Origin: Gammaproteobacteria bacterium
Lineage (GTDB): Bacteria > Pseudomonadota > Gammaproteobacteria > RBG-16-57-12
Direction of reading: 5' to 3'
Assembly: GCA_021647245.1 (NCBI GenBank)
Contig: JAKIVC010000028.1
Span: forward strand, 1-40,733
DNA length: 40,733 nucleotides
The position numbers and the translations under genes were made by a program. This document shows, piece by piece, positions 26,597 through 33,883 of this stretch (the stretch's first letter is position 1; every line of letters starts with the position of its first letter). Under the pieces are notes generated by a model, which saw only the letters and a program-made list of their open reading frames with translations, was not told where the DNA came from and searched no databases.

Positions 26597-27478
26597 ATGT
26601 CAAAAAAATACGATCTACACTGTCACTCCACCGCATCAGATGGCACCTTAACCCCCCAAGAACTGATTCAACATGCGGCGCTGCAAGAAGTTGATGTACT
26701 GGCGTTAACTGACCACGACACCACAGCGGGGCTGGATGAGGCGAGGGTAGAGGCGAAAAAACATGGCATCGAGCTGATTAATGGCCTCGAGCTCTCTGTG
26801 AGCTGGAATAACCAGACACTGCATATAGTGGCGCTGGGTATTGACCCTGAATACCCCGCATTGCGTGATGGACTGGCTCAGTTGCAAATATATCGCCAGT
26901 GGCGAGGCGAAGAGATCGCCCGTCGTCTGGAGAGCAAAGCCAATATCCCCGATGTACTGGCTGGCGTAACGGCACTGGCAAAGGGAAAGCTGTTGAGTCG
27001 CACACATTTTGCACGTTTTCTATTACAACAAGGGTATGTGAAGGGGATGCAAGAGGCTTTTACCCGCTATCTTAAAAAAGGCCGTCCAGGCTTTCTCTCT
27101 AGTCAGTGGGCCGATTTTGAAGATGGCTTAAAATGGATTGTCGATTCCGGTGGGCAAGCCGTTGTAGCCCATCCGGCACGTTACGCTATGACCGCCACCA
27201 AACGCCGTCGAATGCTGGGCGAATTTAAAGAGTGTGGCGGCGTTGGATTGGAAGTGGTGTGTGGTAGTCATTCCAAAGATGAGTCTTTTACCATGGCAAA
27301 TCTCGCCAATCAGATGGGGTTGCTGGCATCGGTAGGCTCGGATTATCATGGCCCGGAAAATCGCTGGGTCGAGCTGGGTCGACTCGCTCCACTGCCCGAT
27401 GATTGCACTGCGATTTGGGAAAGTTGGGGGCTGCAACAGGGTCGCCCAATGTCGGGGTGTCCAGCAGAGCTTCCTTAG
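26597..27478 (+). CDS. rnm: PHP-domain phosphoesterase (RNase AM / YciV-TrpH family)
   Basis: 293 residues from ATG 26597 (MSKKYDLHCHSTASDGTL). Metal-binding PHP motifs are in order: HCHSTASDG, LTDHDTTAG, GLELSV, LLSRTHFARFL, VAHPARYAM and GSDYHGPENRW. E. coli Rnm/YciV trims 5' ends of 5S and other RNAs and degrades 3',5'-bisphosphonucleotides, and this protein has the full set of ligands. It opens a conserved run with yciO, the M50 protease and trpS. No Shine-Dalgarno sequence precedes the ATG, and a -10 box ends 6 bases before it. Confidence 0.9.
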   Translation: MSKKYDLHCHSTASDGTLTPQELIQHAALQEVDVLALTDHDTTAGLDEARVEAKKHGIELINGLELSVSWNNQTLHIVALGIDPEYPALRDGLAQLQIYRQWRGEEIARRLESKANIPDVLAGVTALAKGKLLSRTHFARFLLQQGYVKGMQEAFTRYLKKGRPGFLSSQWADFEDGLKWIVDSGGQAVVAHPARYAMTATKRRRMLGEFKECGGVGLEVVCGSHSKDESFTMANLANQMGLLASVGSDYHGPENRWVELGRLAPLPDDCTAIWESWGLQQGRPMSGCPAELP

Positions 27479-27533
27479 AGTGGCAGCGCTGTTTTCACTG
27501 TTTTTACAATATTATTTAAGTGGCAAATTTTAA

Positions 27534-28157
27534 ATGAGTCAATTCTTTCAAATTCACCCAGATAACCCGCAAAATCGTCTGATAAGCCAAACAGTCGATA
27601 TTCTTCAACGTGGCGGGGTTATCGCTTATCCGACAGATTCGGGTTACGCGCTGGGTTGTTGTCTGGGAGACAAGGCGGCTCAGGATACTATTCGTGATAT
27701 TCGTCGTGTCGACAAAGAGCATAACTTTACCATTGTCTGCCGCGATCTTACTGAAATATCAACCTACGCCAAAGTGGGTAATAGCGCATTTCGGCTCATT
27801 AAAACCTTAACCCCAGGCCCTTTTACCTTTATTTTACCTGCCACCCGAGATGTACCGCGACGGCTCCAAAACCCCAAGCGAAAAACCATCGGCCTGCGTA
27901 TTCCGGATAACCGTATTGCACAGGCGATTATTGAAAGCCTGGGCGAACCGTTGATGAGTTCCACACTGATCTTACCCGAAGATGAGTTGCCGTTGACCGA
28001 CCCCTACGATATTCGACAAACCCTAGAACACCGGCTAGAGCTAGTGATTGATGGGGGTTTTTGTGGTTTTGAACCCACCACGGTCATCGGCCTCGAAGAG
28101 GAGCTGCCGATACTGCTCCGCCAGGGGCAGGGTGACGTGAACGGTGTAATTGACTAA
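27534..28157 (+). CDS. yciO: L-threonylcarbamoyladenylate synthase-like protein (Sua5/YciO/YrdC family, YciO type)
   Basis: 207 residues, the length of YciO rather than of the longer Sua5. Family features: GGVIAYPTDSGYALGCCLGD, IVCRDLTEIS, LTPGPFTFILPAT, and KRKTIGLRIPDN. YrdC/Sua5 relatives make threonylcarbamoyl-AMP for the tRNA t6A modification; YciO itself is much less active in E. coli and its role is unsettled. Lies 55 bases after the PHP gene, as in many gammaproteobacteria. Confidence 0.9.
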   Translation: MSQFFQIHPDNPQNRLISQTVDILQRGGVIAYPTDSGYALGCCLGDKAAQDTIRDIRRVDKEHNFTIVCRDLTEISTYAKVGNSAFRLIKTLTPGPFTFILPATRDVPRRLQNPKRKTIGLRIPDNRIAQAIIESLGEPLMSSTLILPEDELPLTDPYDIRQTLEHRLELVIDGGFCGFEPTTVIGLEEELPILLRQGQGDVNGVID

Positions 28158-28184
28158 TGATCGTACATCGGCGCGCAATAAGTA

Positions 28185-28214
28185 CTAACAAGCACCCGCT
28201 TATCTAGGTATAAT
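28185..28214 (+). promoter_or_regulatory. Sigma70-like promoter abutting the M50 protease gene
   Basis: CTAACA (28185-28190, 4/6 to TTGACA), 18-bp spacer and a perfect TATAAT (28209-28214). The -10 ends 6 bases before the ATG at 28221, so the transcript would begin at or beside the start codon. Confidence 0.5.
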
Positions 28215-28220
28215 TTCCCG

Positions 28221-28874
28221 ATGTTAGGACTCTCGATACCCCAAACCATTGCAATCTCCATATTGCCGCTGTTATTTGCAATTGTACTCCACGAAGTGGC
28301 CCATGGCTGGGTTGCCAAGCTGCTGGGTGACCCAACGGCAAAAATGCTGGGTCGGTTGACCTTAAACCCCATTAAACATATTGACCCTATCGGCACCATC
28401 CTGGTTCCTCTGGTGTTGCTGATGCTGGGAGGGTTTATTTTCGGCTGGGCAAAACCGGTCCCGGTCACCTGGGAAAACCTGAAAAACCCCAAGCGTGATA
28501 TGGCATTGGTTGCCGTGGCGGGACCTGCGGCCAATCTTTTGATGGCACTGTTTTGGGCACTGATGGCAAAAATCGGCCTCAGCCTAGGGGGGGATGCTGC
28601 CTGGTTTGCCACACCACTGGTGTTGATGGGGATAGTGGGTATTACCTTCAACCTGATATTGATGGTACTCAACCTGTTACCGATCCTGCCCCTTGATGGT
28701 GGCCGAATTATTGAAAGCCTGCTGCCTGGCCCACTTTCATACACATTTGCCAAGCTCGAGCCCTATGGTTTTATTGTACTGCTGGTGCTGCTGATAAGTG
28801 GCCTGCTTAGTAACGTATTGGGTGTGCCGGTGCAATTTTTCGAACAGATTATCTTCAAAGTATTTAATTTATAA
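28221..28874 (+). CDS. Site-2-protease-like zinc metalloprotease (M50 family, rhomboid-length membrane protein)
   Basis: 217 residues with about five or six membrane segments. Zinc ligands His24 and His28 and the catalytic Glu25 lie in HEVAHGW within TM1-2; the third ligand Asp is in NLLPILPLDGGRI. This is the compact S2P form without a PDZ domain (FtsH-like cytosolic or CBS domains are also absent). Its substrate is unknown. It keeps the usual place between yciO and trpS. Confidence 0.88.
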   Translation: MLGLSIPQTIAISILPLLFAIVLHEVAHGWVAKLLGDPTAKMLGRLTLNPIKHIDPIGTILVPLVLLMLGGFIFGWAKPVPVTWENLKNPKRDMALVAVAGPAANLLMALFWALMAKIGLSLGGDAAWFATPLVLMGIVGITFNLILMVLNLLPILPLDGGRIIESLLPGPLSYTFAKLEPYGFIVLLVLLISGLLSNVLGVPVQFFEQIIFKVFNL

Positions 28875-28971
28875 CCCTAATTTTCAGAAAGAGATGATGT
28901 GGCATCAAGCGGTTGTGCAGCCTATGCGTTTTGATCTGCGAATGAGGGTATAACAAAGGTAAAATTTCATA

Positions 28972-30171
28972 ATGAAAAATCAGCGAGTCCTTTCTGGAAT
29001 GCGACCCACTGGAAAGCTTCATCTTGGTCACTACCACGGCGTACTTAAAAACTGGCTGGCACTGCAACATGAGTATGAGTGCTTCTTTTTTATAGCCGAT
29101 TGGCATGCGCTGACCACCGAGTATGAAAACCCAAAAAACATTCAGAATAGCTGTATTGAGATGGCGATTGATTGGCTGGCGGCGGGGGTAAACCCAAAAG
29201 ATGCCCGGATATTTGTGCAGTCACAAGTGCCAGAACACGCTGAATTACATCTATTGCTCTCGATGATGACCCCTCTGAGCTGGTTGGAGCGAGTGCCTAC
29301 CTATAAAGACCAGCAGGAAAAGCTGCGTGAAAAAGATCTGGCAACCTATGGTTTTCTGGGTTATCCGCTGTTACAGAGTGCGGATATCCTCATCTATAAG
29401 GCGGGACATGTGCCGGTGGGCGAAGATCAGGTTTGCCATGTGGAGTTAACGCGGGAAGTGGCCCGCCGCTTTAACCACCTTTATGGTCGTGAGCCAGACT
29501 TTAAAGAGCGGGCGGAGCAAGCGGCCAGCAAAATGGGTAAAAAGGCCAGTAAGCTCTACCATAAATTACGCAAAGGCTACCAAGAACAGGGTGATGTCGA
29601 TGCACTGGCCACCGCACAAGCCCTGCTGGGCGACCAACAAAACATCACCCTGGCAGACTGTGAACGCTTGATGGGCTATCTGGAGGGCGGCTCTAAAATT
29701 ATTCTGCCAGAGCCACAGGCACTGCTCACCGCCGCCTCGAAAATGCCTGGGCTGGATGGACAGAAAATGTCCAAATCATATGGCAATACCATCTCGTTGC
29801 GTGATGATATCGATGCAATTGCCAAAAAAGTACGCACCATGCCCACCGACACCAAGCGTGTGCGCCGCAATGATCCGGGTAACCCAGAAGATTGTCCGGT
29901 GTGGCAGCTGCATGAAGTCTACTCATCTGAAGAGACCAAAGAGTGGGCTGATAAGGGTTGTCGTAGCGCGGGCATTGGTTGTGTTGATTGCAAAGCGCCG
30001 ATTATTGAAGCGGTTCAGGCTGAACTGGCCCCCATTCAAGAGCGAGCCAAAGGATTTGAAGAGCAGCCCGACCTGGTGCGTAATATACTTGAAGAGGGTG
30101 CTGAAGCAGCGCGAAGCGTTGCACGCCAAACCTTGGCAGAGGTGCGCCAGGCGATGGGCCTATATCGTTAA
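28972..30171 (+). CDS. trpS: Tryptophanyl-tRNA synthetase, long form with a possible Fe-S site
   Basis: 399 residues of class I synthetase: the HIGH motif is KLHLGHYHG and the KMSKS motif is intact (GQKMSKSYGN). An insertion of about 70 residues (roughly 180-250) before KMSKS and a Cys-rich stretch near the C-terminus set it apart from the E. coli enzyme of about 334 residues. Four cysteines, C308, C330, C337 and C340, have the spacing C-x21-C-x6-C-x2-C, nearly that of the [4Fe-4S] site of Thermotoga maritima TrpRS. It charges tRNA-Trp. scpA follows 15 bases downstream. Confidence 0.94.
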   Translation: MKNQRVLSGMRPTGKLHLGHYHGVLKNWLALQHEYECFFFIADWHALTTEYENPKNIQNSCIEMAIDWLAAGVNPKDARIFVQSQVPEHAELHLLLSMMTPLSWLERVPTYKDQQEKLREKDLATYGFLGYPLLQSADILIYKAGHVPVGEDQVCHVELTREVARRFNHLYGREPDFKERAEQAASKMGKKASKLYHKLRKGYQEQGDVDALATAQALLGDQQNITLADCERLMGYLEGGSKIILPEPQALLTAASKMPGLDGQKMSKSYGNTISLRDDIDAIAKKVRTMPTDTKRVRRNDPGNPEDCPVWQLHEVYSSEETKEWADKGCRSAGIGCVDCKAPIIEAVQAELAPIQERAKGFEEQPDLVRNILEEGAEAARSVARQTLAEVRQAMGLYR

Positions 30172-30186
30172 CCTGAGGCGACTCAA

Positions 30187-30987
30187 ATGAACAGCCTGGT
30201 TGCACCACCCGCAGAGGCGTTGCTGGCGAAGGTGAATGGCAAGCCGGTCGTGCGTCTGCCGAAAGGGCTCTTTATACCACCTGATGCACTGGAGGTTTTT
30301 TTAGAGACCTTTGAGGGGCCGCTGGATCTGCTGATCTACCTGATTCGTAGCCACAATCTCGATATATTGAATATTCCCATTGCCGAGGTGACTCGCCAAT
30401 ATATGAAATACGTTGCGTTGATGGAGGCGATTGACCTGACGCTAGCCGCGGATTATCTCGTCATGGCGGCGATGCTGGCCGAAATTAAATCGCGCATGCT
30501 GCTGCCGCCTGCCGCACAAAGTGAAGCGCAGGATGAGGTAGACCCTCGGGCCGAGCTGGTTCAGCGACTACAGGCATATGAACGCTATAAAAAGGCCGCC
30601 GAAGCGCTGGATCAACTTCCCCGCATGGAACGCGACACTTTTGAGGTGAAAATTGATCTACCCCCCCTTCAGCAGCAGAAGCAGCACCCAGAGGTTGAGT
30701 TAAAGAGCATTCTCTTAGCCTTTCGTGACGTAGTGCAACGCACCGCGCACACGACTCACCACACAATAGAGAGAGAACGGCTCTCGGTGCGTGAGCGCAT
30801 GAATGCTATTCTTGCACGGGTTACCCCGCATAGCTTCACCGCTTTTAGTGAACTGTTTCAACAGGGCGAAGGGCGTGGTGGCCTTATTGTCACGTTGCTG
30901 GCGATTCTTGAGCTACACAAAGAGCAGTTGATTGAGGTAGTGCAAGTTGAGCCTTATGAGAACATCCACGTAAAAGGTATTGCTTGA
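30187..30987 (+). CDS. scpA: Segregation and condensation protein A
   Basis: 266 residues. After a variable 30-residue start it has the family opening FEGPLDLLIYLIRSHNLDILNIPIAEVTRQYM, then a charged middle, and the C-terminal winged helix with FSELFQ and VTLLAILELHKEQLIEVVQ. ScpA is the kleisin that bridges SMC heads and binds ScpB. GAGG lies before the ATG. It overlaps scpB by one base (TTGATG). No smc gene is in this window; MukB-type species lack ScpAB, which argues for an SMC-based condensin. Confidence 0.94.
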   Translation: MNSLVAPPAEALLAKVNGKPVVRLPKGLFIPPDALEVFLETFEGPLDLLIYLIRSHNLDILNIPIAEVTRQYMKYVALMEAIDLTLAADYLVMAAMLAEIKSRMLLPPAAQSEAQDEVDPRAELVQRLQAYERYKKAAEALDQLPRMERDTFEVKIDLPPLQQQKQHPEVELKSILLAFRDVVQRTAHTTHHTIERERLSVRERMNAILARVTPHSFTAFSELFQQGEGRGGLIVTLLAILELHKEQLIEVVQVEPYENIHVKGIA

Positions 30988-31541
30988 TGCCCACCGCAAG
31001 CGCATCACTCAAAAATATTATTGAAGCGATGCTGCTGGCAGCGGGTCAACCGCTCAGTATCAAACGAATCACGCGGCTCTTCTCGGATGAGTGGCAGCCC
31101 AGTGAAGCCCAAGTGCGCGAAGCCCTTGCAACACTACAACAGGAGTACCAAGGGCGTGGCGTGGAGCTGAAAACAGTCGCAACGGGTTACCGCTTTCAAG
31201 TCGCTCAAGAGGCTGCGCCTTGGGTATCCCGGCTCTGGGAAGAGCGACCACCACGCTACTCCAAAGCACTACTGGAAACCTTGGCGTTAATCGCCTACCG
31301 GCAACCGATCAGCCGCGCTGAAATCGAAGATATTCGCGGTGTGGCCGTTAGTAGCAGTATAATTAAAACCCTGACAGAACGAGAGTGGGTGCGGGTGGCT
31401 GGACAGCGAGAGGTTCCGGGAAAGCCGGCACTCTATGCAACAACCGATACTTTTCTTGATTACTTCAATCTGCAAAATGCAGATCAACTGCCATCACTGA
31501 TGGCGGCTCAAAAACTGGATACGATCAGTGATGAGCATTAA
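30987..31541 (+). CDS. scpB: Segregation and condensation protein B
   Basis: 184 residues from ATG 30987 (a TTG one codon earlier is an alternative). Two winged-helix domains: LKNIIEAMLLAAGQPLS, and the signature region YSKALLETLALIAYRQPISRAEIEDIRGV (in parts), followed by REVPGKPALYATT. It dimerises and asymmetrically clasps the ScpA kleisin. The coding pattern continues the trpS-scpA-scpB-rluB order. Confidence 0.95.
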   Translation: MPTASASLKNIIEAMLLAAGQPLSIKRITRLFSDEWQPSEAQVREALATLQQEYQGRGVELKTVATGYRFQVAQEAAPWVSRLWEERPPRYSKALLETLALIAYRQPISRAEIEDIRGVAVSSSIIKTLTEREWVRVAGQREVPGKPALYATTDTFLDYFNLQNADQLPSLMAAQKLDTISDEH

Positions 31542-31553
31542 CAGCGAGACAAC

Positions 31554-31570
31554 GGCAGGTAAAACCTGCC
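31554..31570 (+). other. Intercistronic hairpin just before rluB
   Basis: GGCAGGT (31554-31560) pairs with ACCTGCC (31564-31570) around AAA; 13 bases separate it from the rluB ATG. No T-run follows, so it is not an intrinsic terminator. Its place suggests an effect on rluB translation or on mRNA processing. Confidence 0.5.
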
Positions 31571-31583
31571 ACGGTAGACAATA

Positions 31584-32477
31584 ATGAGTGAAAGAATACA
31601 AAAAGTTCTGGCACGGGCTGGCATCGCCTCCCGCCGAGCCATAGAGACCTTGATCAGCGACGGAAAAATCAAGGTGAATGGTCGCACCGCCGTGCTGGGT
31701 GATCAGATCGGCCCGGAAGATAGAGTTCAAGTAGATGGCCAGCCGGTTAGCCAAGATAAGCTGATCCAGCAACCCTGCCAAATACTGCTCTACCATAAGC
31801 AAGTGGGCGAGGTTTGTACCCGTCACGACCCTGAAAAGCGTCCAACCATTTTTAAAAAGCTACCCAAGCTGAAAAAAGGAAGTTGGATCGCCGTAGGCCG
31901 TTTAGATATCAACACCAGTGGTTTGATCATGCTGACCACTGACGGTGAGCTGGCAAATCGCCTCATGCACCCCTCGTCAGAAATTGAACGCGAATATGCG
32001 GTGCGGGTATTTGGCCAGGTCACTGAAGAGATGGCGCAACGCCTGCTACAGGGTGTGATGCTGGATGATGGGCTCGCCAAATTTGAAAAAATAATGGACA
32101 GCGGCGGTGAAGCCTCCAACCACTGGTACCACGTCACGCTAAAAGAGGGGCGCAACCGTGAAGTACGCCGCCTTTGGGAGTCACAAGGCATTGCGGTAAG
32201 TCGCCTGGTACGTGTCCGATATGGCGACATCTGGTTAGAGCGCAGCCTGCGTCCTGGGCGCTGTGAGTTACTTGACGAGAAACAGGTCAACCTTTGCCGC
32301 AAATGGGTTGGACTGACACCCATAGCAGAGCAGCGCGCGATTATTCGCCGCGCCAAAGAGGTCATCGAAACCAAACGCAACCCGGTGAAGCTGAGAAAAA
32401 GTAAAGCCAGATCACCCAAAAAACATACCCCGCGTGCGCGCATACGCCGTGAAAATCGCAAGAAAGGTCGCAAATAG
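31584..32477 (+). CDS. rluB: 23S rRNA pseudouridine synthase RluB
   Basis: 297 residues. An S4 domain (about 2-60, ERIQKVLARAGIASRRAIE) precedes the RsuA-type catalytic domain with VGRLDINTSGLIMLTTDGE (catalytic Asp in GRLD) and KEGRNREVRRLWESQG. It makes the pseudouridine at 2605 of 23S rRNA. A very basic tail (about 255-297, Lys/Arg in more than half the positions) is usual for RluB and should bind rRNA. Last of the trpS cluster. Confidence 0.94.
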   Translation: MSERIQKVLARAGIASRRAIETLISDGKIKVNGRTAVLGDQIGPEDRVQVDGQPVSQDKLIQQPCQILLYHKQVGEVCTRHDPEKRPTIFKKLPKLKKGSWIAVGRLDINTSGLIMLTTDGELANRLMHPSSEIEREYAVRVFGQVTEEMAQRLLQGVMLDDGLAKFEKIMDSGGEASNHWYHVTLKEGRNREVRRLWESQGIAVSRLVRVRYGDIWLERSLRPGRCELLDEKQVNLCRKWVGLTPIAEQRAIIRRAKEVIETKRNPVKLRKSKARSPKKHTPRARIRRENRKKGRK

Positions 32478-32511
32478 TACTGTTTTGGTCACTGTTCAGC
32501 GTGTTTATGTT

Positions 32512-32525
32512 TTGACTCAAATCAA
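32512..32525 (+). promoter_or_regulatory. FNR/Anr-type binding site before the orphan lipoprotein
   Basis: TTGAC-TCAA-ATCAA, one mismatch from TTGAT-N4-ATCAA. A TATGTG at 32551-32556 would serve as a weak -10 and put the site near -41.5, the class II activator position. The remainder of 32478-32666 shows nothing else clear, and an AGG lies before the gene's ATG. Confidence 0.5.
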
Positions 32526-32666
32526 GGCGCTTTCCCACAGAAAGAGGGAGTATGTGGCAGGTTGAGTACAAAAATAACCAAGCGTTGTAGCAAGAGCCTC
32601 CAATAGTGAGCTGTTTTGTAGATTCGAGGTGTGAAGCCCTCCCATTGAGACTTATAGGTAGTTGTT

Positions 32667-33863
32667 ATGTCGAAAATGTATAAAAAATCCAATATTTTAA
32701 TTATCACAACGCTCTTCATACTGAGCGGTTGTGGTGGTGTTACCGCAAAAGCCGGGGCAGAGCACCCCACCGAGGTGGCGGTGACAGAAGTTATTGCTCC
32801 GCCTAAGCCGGTTGCGCAGGTGGCGGCATTGGGTGGACGACACGATACCTTTCTGATGGAACAGTTGGGTGCTAAAAAGGCCACCGCCAATTATCCCACT
32901 ATCGAACGTATAGAGTTTAATTCTGACAACGCCATTGTGCTGGCCCAGGCACCGACCGAGCCAGCCGGTGCCCCAGTAGGAATGGGTAGAGCACCGGCCA
33001 ATGCCGAGGCGTTGAAGGCCATGGTCTCCGAATATTCAGTTAATAAAGCACCCGTGGTTGCACCGGCCAATAAAGTCGATGTCGCGAGAAAGCTGCGTTT
33101 TGCACGCATGATGTTGATGACCAAGTCAGGCCGTCGCATCTCCAATAGTGATAACCAGGAAGCAAAGTTAATCCTCAAAGATGTGGCGAATAAACTGGAT
33201 AAAGTCGAAAGGCAGATAGCCCGTGATCAACTTCTTGAGGCCGATGCCACGCTGGGTGAAGCACTGCGTCTGTTCAACTTGGCCGGTCGCATGGTGCCGA
33301 GCGAAGAGTTGAAAATGAAATGGGAAAATGCATTCCCCGGATTAAAAGAAGAGGTCGCCGTTGCCAAAGATCTGCATAAGCGCAATTACGAAAAGCTGAC
33401 CGCACAACACGGTATGGGTGCCGGCGTAAATTACGATCATAAAAGTGTGAAGCGACTGGAGCAGCAGGCGGAACAGCAGGCGAGTAAAGGTGATTACATC
33501 CGCGCAAATGAGAGTCTGGGTGTCGCACGGGACATGATTCAGGCGGCAATTCGCCAAATGATGACAGGGCGAAAAATCGTCTATGAACTCAACCTTGATA
33601 CACCCGAGGCGGAGTTTAAATATGAGCTGAACAAGTATATTGGCTATGAAGAGCTGATACCTATCGCAATTGAACAGAAAAACCCAAGCAAAGGGATCAG
33701 AATGCTCGCCATGCGCCATGTACATGAAGCAAAACGAATGGCAGACACCGCACGAAAAACGGCCACGGAAACCGACTATCCCAAAGCAATCCGCATGTTG
33801 CAGGATGCCACCGCCGAGATCCGCAAAGCACTCAAGCTATTAGGTGTGCCCAGTATTGGCTGA
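32667..33863 (+). CDS. Lipoprotein of unknown function, helical
   Basis: 398 residues. A lipoprotein signal peptide with lipobox ILSGC (lipidated Cys22) is followed by a low-complexity Ala/Pro/Val stretch (about 25-135) and a long helix-rich, charged domain (about 135-395) with many Lys/Arg/Glu/Ala heptads. Two parts of that domain (about 160-220 and 265-300) have similar patterns of helices with LL..A...L...L. I do not recognise a family; periplasmic stress proteins of the YfdX kind have a similar look, but I cannot show a match. Residue 24 is not Asp, so an outer-membrane anchor is likely. It converges with ppsA, 20 bases apart. Confidence 0.75.
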   Translation: MSKMYKKSNILIITTLFILSGCGGVTAKAGAEHPTEVAVTEVIAPPKPVAQVAALGGRHDTFLMEQLGAKKATANYPTIERIEFNSDNAIVLAQAPTEPAGAPVGMGRAPANAEALKAMVSEYSVNKAPVVAPANKVDVARKLRFARMMLMTKSGRRISNSDNQEAKLILKDVANKLDKVERQIARDQLLEADATLGEALRLFNLAGRMVPSEELKMKWENAFPGLKEEVAVAKDLHKRNYEKLTAQHGMGAGVNYDHKSVKRLEQQAEQQASKGDYIRANESLGVARDMIQAAIRQMMTGRKIVYELNLDTPEAEFKYELNKYIGYEELIPIAIEQKNPSKGIRMLAMRHVHEAKRMADTARKTATETDYPKAIRMLQDATAEIRKALKLLGVPSIG

Positions 33864-33883
33864 GTGGCAAAGGGGGTTTTATC

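Noticed and set aside
31823-32473. A 216-codon frame antisense to rluB.
   Set aside because: It is antisense to a confident RluB and its Ser/Arg-rich translation is what shadow frames of this base composition give.
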